Positions 6,897-15,521 are shown, numbered from the stretch's first letter. The stretch: 16,960 nt of DNA from JANWYU01 sp964655485 (GCA_964655485.1 CAZZMS010000189.1:1-16960); one strand, 5' to 3'. The notes: generated by a model not told the origin, from the letters alone. Numbers and translations: made by a program.

Positions 6897-7973
6897 ATGG
6901 CAGAGTCTGACGAGAGTGGGGAGCGTAGTGAAGAAGCTACCGACACACGGCGGGAGGAATTTCGTAAGCGTGGAGAGGTAGCCCAGTCACGTGAGCTTGC
7001 CTCAGCTTTATTTTTTGTACTTTCTGCTGGATTTCTCTTATTTGCGGGTTCTTACTTTTTAGAGCACGCCCATCGACTTATTTTGAGCTATACTCATTTA
7101 ATCGGGCATCGTGAATTAGGCTTTTCTGAAAAATTAGCTTTGGCCAGCGTTTACTTTGGTAAAGAGTTTATTTATCTCGTTGGCCCCTTTGTGGTGCTGA
7201 GTTTATTCATTGGCTTGGGAAGTAGCCTTTTACAGACGGGCTTTTTATATGTTGAAAATGCCTTCGAGCTGAACTGGGAAAGAATAAATCCTGTCAAAGG
7301 CTTTCAAAGGATTTTTTCTCTACGCGCTTTAGTGGAAGGCCTCAAGGCTTTGCTCAAGTGGGTGATCCTTTTGAGTATAAGTTACCTTCTTCTACGTGGT
7401 GAGATTCACTCCTTTTTGCGCTCACTTGATTGGGACCATGTCCAAACCTTGAGCTTTTGGGGTCGTCTGAGTCTCAAGATTTTAGCAGTCAGTGGCTTGT
7501 TTCTGCTCGTGCTAGCTGGGGCTGATTTTTTTTTTCAAAGATGGCAATTAGAGAAGCGCATGATGATGACCAAACAAGAACTCAAAGAGGAAATGAAAAA
7601 CCGCGAGGTGGACCCCCTTATAAAGTCCCGGCTACGTCGTATGCAAAGGGAGGTCGCACAAAAACGGATGATGAATGAGGTGCCAAAGGCCGATGTCATT
7701 ATCACCAACCCCACCCACATTGCCGTGGCCCTTCGGTACGCTCCGGATATGCCAGCCCCTAAGCTTATTGCCAAAGGCGCAGATAAAGTGGCCGAAAAAA
7801 TCAAGGAAATCGCAAAAGCTCATAATATTCCCATCATCGAGAACAAGCCCTTAGCCCGGGTGATTTTCAAGACTATGAAATTGGACCAGTTTATTCCTCG
7901 AGAGCTTTATGTGGCCGTGGCAGAGGTGCTATCCTATGTTTACAGGTTGAAAAAAAAGCGGTCGTTTAGCTAG
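6897..7973 (+). CDS. flhB: Flagellar export switch protein FlhB
   Basis: FlhB, 358 residues, wraps the FliPQR gate and switches export from rod/hook to filament substrates. The N-terminus has the classic S-E-E-A-T-x-x-R-R-E-E-F-R-K-R-G-E-V-A-x-S-R-E sequence (about 11-34). Four membrane helices follow (about 36-60, 85-115, 145-168 and 190-212). The cytoplasmic domain carries the autocleavage site N-P-T-H at residues 271-274, where the chain self-cuts between Asn and Pro. The conserved P-K-A-D-V-I-I-T and A-K-G-A-D stretches flank it. The C-terminal tail is short. GGAG lies seven bases before the ATG, inside the end of fliR. flhA follows after 26 bases. Confidence 0.97.
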   Translation: MAESDESGERSEEATDTRREEFRKRGEVAQSRELASALFFVLSAGFLLFAGSYFLEHAHRLILSYTHLIGHRELGFSEKLALASVYFGKEFIYLVGPFVVLSLFIGLGSSLLQTGFLYVENAFELNWERINPVKGFQRIFSLRALVEGLKALLKWVILLSISYLLLRGEIHSFLRSLDWDHVQTLSFWGRLSLKILAVSGLFLLVLAGADFFFQRWQLEKRMMMTKQELKEEMKNREVDPLIKSRLRRMQREVAQKRMMNEVPKADVIITNPTHIAVALRYAPDMPAPKLIAKGADKVAEKIKEIAKAHNIPIIENKPLARVIFKTMKLDQFIPRELYVAVAEVLSYVYRLKKKRSFS

Positions 7974-7999
7974 TTTTGTCAGGATGACAGAAGGAGCCC

Positions 8000-10090
8000 A
8001 TGGAAGGACTTTTTCAGTTTTTGCGGCGACTTGAGCCGTACACGCGCAATACGGATCTGCTGGTTGCGGCTGGTCTGTTGGTGATCATGACCGTGATGAT
8101 GATCCCACTGCCAGCTTTCGTATTGGATCTCGCATTAAGTTTATCTCTGGCCAGTAGCATTTTGATTCTATTGGTCTCATTATATGTCAAAAAACCTCTT
8201 GAATTCAGCGTATTTCCTTCCTTGCTACTCATTACTACTTTATTTCGCTTATCGCTCAATGTTGCTACCACTCGGATTATTCTCAGTCGTGGGCATGAGG
8301 GTCCAAGTGCGGCAGGGGAAGTCATCCAAGCCTTCGGTAACTTTGTAGTGGGTAACAATTATGTCATTGGTTTTATTGTATTTAGTATTCTTGTCGTCAT
8401 AAATTTCGTGGTGATCACTAAGGGTGCGGGCCGAGTGGCTGAAGTGGCTGCACGATTTACATTGGACGCTATGCCGGGAAAGCAAATGTCCATTGATGCG
8501 GATTTAAACGCCGGGATTATCAACGAAGAAGAGGCCAAGCGTCGGCGTAAAGAAATTGAGCGTGAGGCGGATTTTTATGGGGCGATGGATGGTGCCAGCA
8601 AATTTACCCGCGGTGACGCAGTGGCGGGCATCATTATTACCTTAATTAATATCCTTGGCGGATTGCTCGTAGGCGTTTTGCAAAAGAATCTTGACTTCGG
8701 TCAAGCAGCTAAAATTTATACCATGTTGACCATTGGTGACGGATTACTAGCACAAATCCCAGCCCTGATTATTTCTACAGCGGCAGGTATTGTTGTTACT
8801 CGTAGCACCAAAGCTGAGGAACATATGGGCGAGCAAATGACCGGTCAGCTCTTTAGCAACTACCGAGCGGTCATGATTGCAGCCGCGGTAGTCGCTTTAC
8901 TCGCCCTGGTACCTGGACTCCCTACCATTCCTTTTCTTCTGATTGGAGCGATTTTAGGACTGATCTCGTTTTACATTAGTAAGAGCCAAGAGTTACTAGA
9001 AAAAGAAAAAGCAGAGCTTGCCAAGAAAGAGGCTGAAAAGCCAGCTCCTGAATCCATGGACACTTTGCTGCCTCTCGATCTTATTGAGCTCGAAGTGGGA
9101 TACGCTTTGATCCCCATTGTGGAAAAAAATGGTCCTAGCGACTTACTTGAGCGCATTCGTTCGATCCGTAAGCAATTTGCTTTGGATTATGGGATCGTCG
9201 TGCCCAGCGTGCATATTCGAGATAACTTACAGTTAGGGCCTAATGAGTATCGCATCATGCTTAAAGGCAATAAGGTGGCCGGTGGAGAGCTGCGGCCTGA
9301 TCACTATTTGGCCATGGATCCTGGTGACACAGCAGAAAAAATAGATGGGATTCCCACAAAAGAACCAGCCTTTGGCTTGGATGCCTTGTGGATTACGGCA
9401 AAACAAAAAGAAACAGCCGAGCTGTTGGGTTATACGGTTGTCGATCTAGCCACTGTGATTGCTACCCATCTGACCGAAGTGTTGCGTAAGCATGCCCATG
9501 AGCTTTTAGGGCGACAAGAGGTTATTCAGTTACTGGATAATCTCAAGAAAACCTACCCGAAGGTTGTGGAGGATTTGATACCCGATATTTTGCCTTTGGG
9601 GACTGTGGTTAAGGTTTTACAAAATCTCCTGCGGGAGCAAGTATCTGTGCGTGATCTGAGGACCATTTTGGAAACTCTTGCCGACGAGGGGATGAAACAA
9701 AAAGATGCGGAGATGCTTACTGAGGCGGTTCGGCGTGCCTTGAGTCGTACAATCACTCATCGCCTCAGTCAGGACGGACGCATCTTTGTCATCACTCTGT
9801 CACCAGAGCTAGAGGAGTTTGTCACCAATAGTCTCTTACAAACCGAGGCAGGGCCTCAGTTGGTTATGGATCCCTCGACCGCACAAAGAATTATCAACGA
9901 AGTGGCTAACAAAATTCATGCGCATCCCGAAATCGCCAGTCAGCCGGTATTACTGACCTTGCCAAGCCTGCGTCGGCATTTGGCTAAAATTTTAGGACGA
10001 TTCATACCTGGAATTATTGTTTTATCGCACGCTGAGGTGAGCCCAGACACCGAAATTCAAGCGGTGGATCAGGTGCACCTTGCGGCATAG
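8000..10090 (+). CDS. flhA: Flagellar export gate protein FlhA
   Basis: FlhA, 696 residues, forms a nine-subunit ring under the export gate. It uses the proton motive force and docks chaperone-substrate complexes. The N-terminal half (about 1-330) is made of about eight membrane helices. It holds the FHIPEP family signature near residue 150: E-V-A-A-R-F-T-L-D-A-M-P-G-K-Q-M-S-I-D-A-D-L-N-A-G. After a charged linker (about 330-350) comes the soluble C-terminal domain (about 355-690), with L-E-V-G-Y-A-L-I-P, Y-R-I-M-L-K-G-N-K-V-A and A-F-G-L-D-A-L-W-I typical of FlhA. AAGGAG precedes the ATG by five bases. The length matches the family. Nothing unusual was seen. Confidence 0.97.
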   Translation: MEGLFQFLRRLEPYTRNTDLLVAAGLLVIMTVMMIPLPAFVLDLALSLSLASSILILLVSLYVKKPLEFSVFPSLLLITTLFRLSLNVATTRIILSRGHEGPSAAGEVIQAFGNFVVGNNYVIGFIVFSILVVINFVVITKGAGRVAEVAARFTLDAMPGKQMSIDADLNAGIINEEEAKRRRKEIEREADFYGAMDGASKFTRGDAVAGIIITLINILGGLLVGVLQKNLDFGQAAKIYTMLTIGDGLLAQIPALIISTAAGIVVTRSTKAEEHMGEQMTGQLFSNYRAVMIAAAVVALLALVPGLPTIPFLLIGAILGLISFYISKSQELLEKEKAELAKKEAEKPAPESMDTLLPLDLIELEVGYALIPIVEKNGPSDLLERIRSIRKQFALDYGIVVPSVHIRDNLQLGPNEYRIMLKGNKVAGGELRPDHYLAMDPGDTAEKIDGIPTKEPAFGLDALWITAKQKETAELLGYTVVDLATVIATHLTEVLRKHAHELLGRQEVIQLLDNLKKTYPKVVEDLIPDILPLGTVVKVLQNLLREQVSVRDLRTILETLADEGMKQKDAEMLTEAVRRALSRTITHRLSQDGRIFVITLSPELEEFVTNSLLQTEAGPQLVMDPSTAQRIINEVANKIHAHPEIASQPVLLTLPSLRRHLAKILGRFIPGIIVLSHAEVSPDTEIQAVDQVHLAA

Positions 10091-10102
10091 TAAGGAGATA
10101 GT

Positions 10103-11536
10103 ATGATTGTGCGTAAATTCGAGGCGCGCAGTATGAAAGAAGCCCTCGAGCTCGTAAAAAAAGAGTTCGGACCGGAGGCTATTATTCTTCAGGCTAAAGA
10201 TCACTCCCAGCGCTTTGGGTTGCTTGGCCAAGGGAGCGTGGAAATTACAGCGGCGATTAGTGAAGAGGCCTTGGAGCGCAAGAAACTAGCCGAACGCAAG
10301 TTGCCTGACCGAAAAAAACAAGAGTTTTACAACCAGCCTGCAAAACAACAGAAGGAATGGGTGCAGCGACTACTGGAAAGTTACTCTAAAAAAGATAATT
10401 CAGAAAACATCGCAGGGCAAACCCGCGGGGATCAACACCCAAGTTTAACAAGTCCAGCCCAGGAGCCCGCCGCAAGTCGCTCTACTTCTGTGCGTTATAT
10501 CGATATTAAAGACGAGAAACCGATCTTTACACCCAAGCGAAATTCACCCCTTGCTCATCCTGAGCACCATTCGAATAGCTTAGTAACATCTCAAGCTAGC
10601 TCGCATCGCTATAATGTGGAAATGAGTCAAGATATTCACCGTATAGATGTGGTAGAAGATTTAAAAAAAGAAATTTTCGACCTAAAAAAAATTATCAGTG
10701 AGCTCCACGGAGATCGAGGTCCAATCAGTAATAAGGCAGATGTGCCAAGTATCTGGCTCTCTTTGAGGCAGAAATTGAGTCATTCTGGGCTTAGCGAGAG
10801 TTTTATAGATAAATTATTAGAGGAGGCTCGAAAAGGTATCCCAACGGAAAAACAAGGAACACTTCCTTTTGTCGAAGCGTGGCTGATGAATTGGCTGCAC
10901 GCCCAAGTAAAAACAATTTATCCGACAGCTCGCGTACATATCTTCATTGGAGCGCCAGGAGCTGGAAAAACGCATTTGTTACTCAAGTGGTCCACATTTT
11001 TGCGTATGCGTGAAAATAAAAAGCTCATGTTGGTGAACGCAGATCATTTTAAATTGGGAGCCAATAATCAACTGCGCACCTATGCTAATATTTTGGGTGT
11101 ATCTTTTGCGCGCCTAACTGAAGGCAAACAGTGGGCAGCCATTTTGAAAGAAGACGTGGACACTATACTTTGTGATACATTTCCTCTGCGGCTCGATGAT
11201 CATCGAAGTCTTGAAGAACTTCACAGTTTATGTTTGCACGCAGGATCGGATGTGCATAAACACCTGGTTATGAACGCTGCGGCAAGTGTCGATGAACAAA
11301 AAAAATGGATGCAGTTTGCAAAAAGTATCAGTCCGGATTCCTTATCTTTTGCTCAGGTGGACGAAAGTTTAAAGCGAGGCGGTATTTTTGAGCGCAGCTA
11401 TGAGTTGGGAATCCCCTTATTTTCGCGGAGCTATGACCCCGGGGTGTCTTCGGGATTTGAACTAGTAACCATCGAGCGGTTGATTGATTTTATTTTGCAC
11501 ATCTCTAAAAACCCCCTAGCTAGTGCTACGACATGA
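10103..11536 (+). CDS. flhF: FlhF-like polar flagellum placement protein with degenerate GTPase motifs
   Basis: FlhF, 477 residues, belongs to the SRP-type GTPases and marks the site of polar flagellum assembly in many bacteria. The N-terminal B domain is typical: M-I-V-R-K-F-E-A-R-S-M-K-E-A-L-E-L-V, then E-F-G-P-E-A-I-I-L. A hydrophilic stretch (about 75-175) and a coiled coil (about 178-205) follow, then the N and G domains. The P-loop G-A-P-G-A-G-K-T (283-290) is present, as is the I-box-like D-H-F-K-L-G-A-N-N-Q-L-R-T-Y-A (314 onward). G3 is D-T-F-P (from 358) where relatives have D-T-A-G-R. G4 is A-Q-V-D-E (417-421) where relatives have T-K-L-D. Nucleotide binding is plausible, but hydrolysis or guanine choice may differ. 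The ATG follows AAGGAG. fliA follows after 21 bases, and no flhG lies between them. Confidence 0.88.
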   Translation: MIVRKFEARSMKEALELVKKEFGPEAIILQAKDHSQRFGLLGQGSVEITAAISEEALERKKLAERKLPDRKKQEFYNQPAKQQKEWVQRLLESYSKKDNSENIAGQTRGDQHPSLTSPAQEPAASRSTSVRYIDIKDEKPIFTPKRNSPLAHPEHHSNSLVTSQASSHRYNVEMSQDIHRIDVVEDLKKEIFDLKKIISELHGDRGPISNKADVPSIWLSLRQKLSHSGLSESFIDKLLEEARKGIPTEKQGTLPFVEAWLMNWLHAQVKTIYPTARVHIFIGAPGAGKTHLLLKWSTFLRMRENKKLMLVNADHFKLGANNQLRTYANILGVSFARLTEGKQWAAILKEDVDTILCDTFPLRLDDHRSLEELHSLCLHAGSDVHKHLVMNAAASVDEQKKWMQFAKSISPDSLSFAQVDESLKRGGIFERSYELGIPLFSRSYDPGVSSGFELVTIERLIDFILHISKNPLASATT

Positions 11537-11557
11537 TGACTTAAGGAGGAGCAGGAT

Positions 11558-12337
11558 ATGAACGTCGCCCTAAAGAAATACCAGCAGGCCAAGCGAGCTA
11601 GCTCTTTTACTTCTGAGGAAAAAGAAAAACTTGTGATTGAGTATGCTCCTTTGGTAAAGGCCATCGCCAGTAAGATTTCGTCGCGACTACCTAAGTCGAT
11701 TCAGATCGATGATTTGATATCAGCAGGCATTATGGGCTTGATGGATGCTATCGACAAATGGGATCCATCGCGCCAAACCAAGCTTAGAACCTATGCTGAG
11801 TTTCGCATCAAGGGGGCCATTCTGGATGAGTTACGTGCGCAAGATTGGGTGCCGCGTACGATTCGAGACAAAGCGAAATTGGTCGACAAGGCGAATCGGG
11901 AGCTCGAGCAGAAGCTGGGTCGCTTGCCTACTGAAGAAGAGATCGCAGACCATTTACAAATCAGTCTCGAAGAATATTATGAAGTGCTCTATGAGATTCG
12001 TCCTGTGAATGTGCTCTCACTTGATGAAGGTATATTTAACGAAGATGAAAAGCGTTCACTCATTCACGTATTACAGGCTGAAAAGCACAGCAGTCCAGCG
12101 TTTCAATTTAATTTTAAAAAGGTTCAAAAAATTATCAAAAAGGCATTAGATGAACTGCCCGAAAAAATACGTTTTGTCTTAGCCCTCTATTACTATGAGG
12201 ATTTAAACTTTCGCGAAATTTCAGAAATTATGCAGGTGAGTGAAAGCCGGGTTTCGCAATTACATTACCATGGGATTTTTCGCTTACGGACAAGAGTTCA
12301 TGAGCTATTGGAAAATAGTGAGATTGACATGGGGTAG
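11558..12337 (+). CDS. fliA: Flagellar sigma factor FliA (sigma-28)
   Basis: This 259-residue sigma-70 family protein of group 3 directs RNA polymerase to late flagellar and chemotaxis promoters. Region 2 is evident at about residues 45-100, with D-L-I-S-A-G-I-M-G-L-M-D-A-I-D and the FliA-type T-Y-A-E-F-R-I-K-G-A-I-L-D-E-L-R followed by D-W-V-P-R. Region 3 (about 105-150) includes E-L-E-Q-K-L-G-R-L-P-T-E-E-E-I-A. Region 4 (about 195-250) holds the helix-turn-helix L-N-F-R-E-I-S-E-I-M-Q-V-S-E-S-R-V-S-Q-L. A strong ribosome site AAGGAGGAG lies six bases before the ATG, the best in the operon. The anti-sigma factor FlgM is not in the window. The gene sits within the operon, so its level should follow early flagellar gene expression. 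Confidence 0.95.
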   Translation: MNVALKKYQQAKRASSFTSEEKEKLVIEYAPLVKAIASKISSRLPKSIQIDDLISAGIMGLMDAIDKWDPSRQTKLRTYAEFRIKGAILDELRAQDWVPRTIRDKAKLVDKANRELEQKLGRLPTEEEIADHLQISLEEYYEVLYEIRPVNVLSLDEGIFNEDEKRSLIHVLQAEKHSSPAFQFNFKKVQKIIKKALDELPEKIRFVLALYYYEDLNFREISEIMQVSESRVSQLHYHGIFRLRTRVHELLENSEIDMG

Positions 12338-12343
12338 GAGCTT

Positions 12344-15016
12344 GTGGCGAGAATGTTAGGCATTTTCCTTTTAAGTATTCTTGGCTTATTGAGAGAGGTG
12401 GCCTGTGGCGCGACAACCGACGTCACTGTCAAGCATCGTAATAACCTCAAATCTCTTGAGATTCGGGTGGATCCTGAGCAATTTGAGAATTACTCTGTTA
12501 TGCAGCAAGATTCTCGCTTTGTTTCGTACCTTCCGAAAACCCTTTCTTTTTCGAAAGTCAATGAATTACTGGACAACTTGCCGATAGTTCAGCGGGAGAT
12601 AGAAAATTTCGATAGTCAACGCTGGCGAGTTCGATTTCAGCTTCGGGAGAATTGGCAGCTCTTTGATTATGTGACTACAGAGCCTTCGCGTGTGGTCATA
12701 GATTTCTACACAAAAAACACCGAACCAGTCGCAAAAAGTGTTAATCGTTCCCCAGGTTCAGAGCGGCCTCCAGGTATTCCCATCGAGTTAGTTGAGGATC
12801 ACCAAATTGAAGTGCCCCAAGATCCCAACGGTGTTGGCTTTACGGATTCAGTGAGTTCAAAGGTCACCGAGTCAACTGAGTTCTTGATCCCCTTAGCTAC
12901 GAGGCGTAAAGATCCTGCAGTTTATTACGAAATGAATGATTACGTTCAGTTTCCTTTGGATATTTGGACAGAGGGCAAAAAATTCGAGCATTTGGTCTCT
13001 GTGTTACCACAATACGACTTCAATCTTCAGCAGCCAAAAACTGCAGAGGAAAAATATGCAAAAACACTTGAAACGTTATTTACCAAAAAACGCCATTTAA
13101 GTTTTTTAAAGGCGGCGGGGTGGTTTCAAAAAAAATATCCCAAGTCACGCTTTCAGGATCTTGTTTTATCGATGGTGGCGGATACTCATTTACGCTTATA
13201 CTTTGAAGATCCTAAGGCGCACAAAAAGCATTTCGATTTGGCTCTTGGTTTTTACCAAGAGTTTCTCGATCGGTACCCAGAGTCTACTTTGCGACCTAAA
13301 ATGCGTGCACTTATGGCCTATTCGTCTTTATGGCGCGGAGACTATTTACTGGCCTTACGCGGGTTTCAAGCCTTTGAGCGCGAGTTTTCGAACTCTCCCG
13401 ATAAGTTTGATATCTTAATGGGCGAAGCTGAGGCCCTCATGGGACTCGGTCGTTGGGAAGAATCAAGGGAGGTCCTCGAGCAAGGCATGAGGCAATGTAG
13501 GTCATCAAAGTCATGCGAGTTTGCTGTTGAGCTTAAGAAGTCCGATGTGGCCATTCAACGAGGTGATTTTGGGGACGCTAGAACGCGGCTGTCTCAATTG
13601 AGTGAAAGCTCTTTCGCGCAAAATCATCCAAGAGTTTTTTACAATTTGGCCGAAATTTTATTTCGTGAACGTAAATGGGATGATGCACTCATTCAGCTAA
13701 AAAAGGCTGCACAGGTTAAGGCCTACCCGTGGGGTGGATACGTTTACACTCGATTGGGTGAGATTTTAGATATTCTTAGTACAGAATCCCAGTTAGCCTT
13801 ATCGGCTTACCTTCAGGCCATTTATTACTATGGTGAGAGGCTCGAAAGTGGAGGCGTGTTTGCACGGGTAAGGATTTTGCAGAGTCAAATTCCCCATTTG
13901 GGTCTTCGTGGAAGAAGGCATGCAATTGATGAAATTTTAAGCCTGACTTCTCAGTCATCTTTAGACAAGGCAGCAGACTTCGGACGAATGATTGTAGCTG
14001 GAGAGCTATCCAAATTAGGCCTCTTTGAGGAAGCTATGCAACTGTTACTTGCTGAGTATCGCAAAGGGCCTTCGAACCCCATGTTCAAACCATATGAAAA
14101 AAAACTTAAGAACATCTTTGCGCTACAATTCAAGGGGAAAGCTCAGAAGTCCCCAATCGAGGCTTTGCAATTTTTCGATCGACATCAGCGCGAATGGATC
14201 GATATGCAACGCTTAGATGTGATTCACGCCCTAATTATCTGTTACCAAGGCTTAGGAGTGTATGAGAGTGTATCAATGTTGGGTGAAAAATTCTTACAGC
14301 AATGGCGAAGTCTAGATATGAACCGCTTGGAAGATAGGGTCAAATCCGCTCAACAAATCGATACTCCCGTGGAAGACATTTGGGCAAAGGTTATCGAGGC
14401 CTACGCCAAGCAGGGTAAGTGGGCTGAGGTCTTACGAGTTTTTCGCGACTACGAGTCTTTTTGGGGCAAAATCGACCCAGAAAAAGGTTTAAGTGTGGGC
14501 CGAATCATCACTTTAGCCTATTTAAAAACCGGTCAAACCAAATGGGCTAAAAGATGGTTAGAAGACCTGCGAAAAATAAGCCTGCATTCAAAAACTCAAC
14601 AGCCGGAGCTGATTGACTGGAACTTAGATTTATTTGAGGCTACTGGCCAATACTCTTTTTTTGATGAATCGCTCGATTGGTGGAAGGCTAGCTGTGTGGG
14701 TATTTCGGGTGGTTTGTGCTCTTCATTGCTCAAGCGTCTAGTTGGCTTGGCGCGTACTGACGAGGAGAAACGGAGTATTATTAAAGAGAACAGCGAATTT
14801 ATTCGAAGCTGCACTGAGGCGAATTGCGATGAGCTGAAGTATGCGGTTGTGAAAGAGCTTACAAAAAATGGAAATGTCAAAGATGCACAAACTGTGTTAG
14901 GGACCATTAGTGAGCAGGGCCTTTGGCGTCGTCTAGCAGAGGAGGAGTGGCGGCAGGGACAGTTTAATGAAAGCTTGGTAGAGATGCGTCGTCGGTTACC
15001 AGCCGTGGCTCGTTAA
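12344..15016 (+). CDS. Large secreted AMIN-like/TPR-repeat protein of the flagellar operon
   Basis: I do not recognise a named gene in this 890-residue protein. It starts with a signal peptide (hydrophobic core about residues 5-16, likely cut near residue 22-24), so it should be periplasmic. Residues about 26-123 look like an AMIN-type beta domain, ending in the typical S-R-V-V-I-D-F-Y strand; in other proteins AMIN domains bind the cell wall. A Pro/Ser/Glu linker (about 125-185) follows. From about 215 to the end it is helical, with TPR-like pairs such as A-L-G-F-Y-Q-E-F-L-D-R-Y-P and A-L-M-G-L-G-R-W-E-E-S. Cysteines fall in close pairs (385/391, 784/792, 823/828), which suggests disulphides. 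The start is GTG at 12344, three bases after AGGAG; ATG at 12353 is possible. It lies between fliA and flgB. A motor scaffold role, by analogy with the Campylobacter TPR protein PflA, is inference only. Confidence 0.75.
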   Translation: MARMLGIFLLSILGLLREVACGATTDVTVKHRNNLKSLEIRVDPEQFENYSVMQQDSRFVSYLPKTLSFSKVNELLDNLPIVQREIENFDSQRWRVRFQLRENWQLFDYVTTEPSRVVIDFYTKNTEPVAKSVNRSPGSERPPGIPIELVEDHQIEVPQDPNGVGFTDSVSSKVTESTEFLIPLATRRKDPAVYYEMNDYVQFPLDIWTEGKKFEHLVSVLPQYDFNLQQPKTAEEKYAKTLETLFTKKRHLSFLKAAGWFQKKYPKSRFQDLVLSMVADTHLRLYFEDPKAHKKHFDLALGFYQEFLDRYPESTLRPKMRALMAYSSLWRGDYLLALRGFQAFEREFSNSPDKFDILMGEAEALMGLGRWEESREVLEQGMRQCRSSKSCEFAVELKKSDVAIQRGDFGDARTRLSQLSESSFAQNHPRVFYNLAEILFRERKWDDALIQLKKAAQVKAYPWGGYVYTRLGEILDILSTESQLALSAYLQAIYYYGERLESGGVFARVRILQSQIPHLGLRGRRHAIDEILSLTSQSSLDKAADFGRMIVAGELSKLGLFEEAMQLLLAEYRKGPSNPMFKPYEKKLKNIFALQFKGKAQKSPIEALQFFDRHQREWIDMQRLDVIHALIICYQGLGVYESVSMLGEKFLQQWRSLDMNRLEDRVKSAQQIDTPVEDIWAKVIEAYAKQGKWAEVLRVFRDYESFWGKIDPEKGLSVGRIITLAYLKTGQTKWAKRWLEDLRKISLHSKTQQPELIDWNLDLFEATGQYSFFDESLDWWKASCVGISGGLCSSLLKRLVGLARTDEEKRSIIKENSEFIRSCTEANCDELKYAVVKELTKNGNVKDAQTVLGTISEQGLWRRLAEEEWRQGQFNESLVEMRRRLPAVAR

Positions 15017-15031
15017 TCTCAGGAGGGGATT

Positions 15032-15439
15032 ATGAGTAAAATTTTTGATAAGACATTGATTGGTTTATCAACAGCCGCTCAGTATAGGAAAATCAAAGGA
15101 GATGTGATCAATAGTAATATCGCAAACGCTGAGACGCCCGGTTACAAAGCCAAACGATTTGACTTTGAGGACGCATTAGCGAGGCAGTTACGAGTCAACG
15201 ATTCTCCTTTGATTGAAAAAACGCATGAGCGACATATCTCTTCGGAAAGGCCGCTTACAGCCAAGCCTCTTTCAGTCGATGTGGATCCCGAGGGGGTCAC
15301 TTCAAATGATGGTAACACAGTTGACTTAGAAAAAGAGATGACTCGGTTGGCTGAGAACCAAGTGCAATTCAAGGCTCTTGTTCAGCTTATTAATAAAAAG
15401 CTTGCAGCGCTCAAGTATGCTGCGGGTGAAGGTCGATAA
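15032..15439 (+). CDS. flgB: Flagellar proximal rod protein FlgB
   Basis: FlgB, 135 residues, is a proximal rod subunit that assembles on FliE in the periplasm after export through the flagellar gate. The N-terminal rod motif is present (about residues 25-45): I-N-S-N-I-A-N-A-E-T-P-G-Y-K-A-K, followed by F-D-F-E-D-A-L. The C-terminal half has D-G-N-T-V-D-L-E-K-E-M (about 95-105), then a helix L-A-E-N-Q-V-Q-F-K-A-L that is characteristic of FlgB. There is no signal peptide, as expected for a type III substrate. AGGAGGGG lies four to five bases before the ATG. It starts 15 bases after the TPR gene and is followed by an 82-base gap before flgC. Confidence 0.95.
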   Translation: MSKIFDKTLIGLSTAAQYRKIKGDVINSNIANAETPGYKAKRFDFEDALARQLRVNDSPLIEKTHERHISSERPLTAKPLSVDVDPEGVTSNDGNTVDLEKEMTRLAENQVQFKALVQLINKKLAALKYAAGEGR

Positions 15440-15444
15440 GTCTA

Positions 15445-15485
15445 TATGCTCCTCAAAGGCTTTATGCTCCGAAAAGGCCTCGGAG
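15445..15485 (+). repeat. Imperfect tandem 18-base repeat and small hairpin between flgB and flgC
   Basis: A 17-base unit starting TATGCTCC occurs at 15445-15461 and again at 15463-15479, 18 bases apart, with 14 of 17 positions identical. The second copy overlaps a hairpin in which CTCCG (15467-15471) pairs with CGGAG (15481-15485) around a nine-base loop. No T run follows, so it is probably not an intrinsic terminator. Possible roles are a regulator site, an mRNA processing point or simple duplication. Confidence 0.45.
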
Positions 15486-15521
15486 TGGGGTAAGGTGAAA
15501 TAACAACAAGGAGAGGTCAGG

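Noticed and set aside
8014..8485. Minus-strand frames opposite flhA
   Set aside because: They are antisense to the highly conserved membrane half of FlhA and have no ribosome site or family resemblance.
12405..12407. Cysteine at residue 21 of the TPR protein as a lipoprotein attachment site
   Set aside because: The residues before it read R-E-V-A-C; a charged Glu at -3 does not fit a lipobox, so a signal peptidase I cut is more likely.
15467..15485. Hairpin between flgB and flgC as an intrinsic terminator
   Set aside because: The stem is only five pairs and is followed by GTGGGG rather than a T run; downstream flgC-fliE-fliF continue in the same direction.
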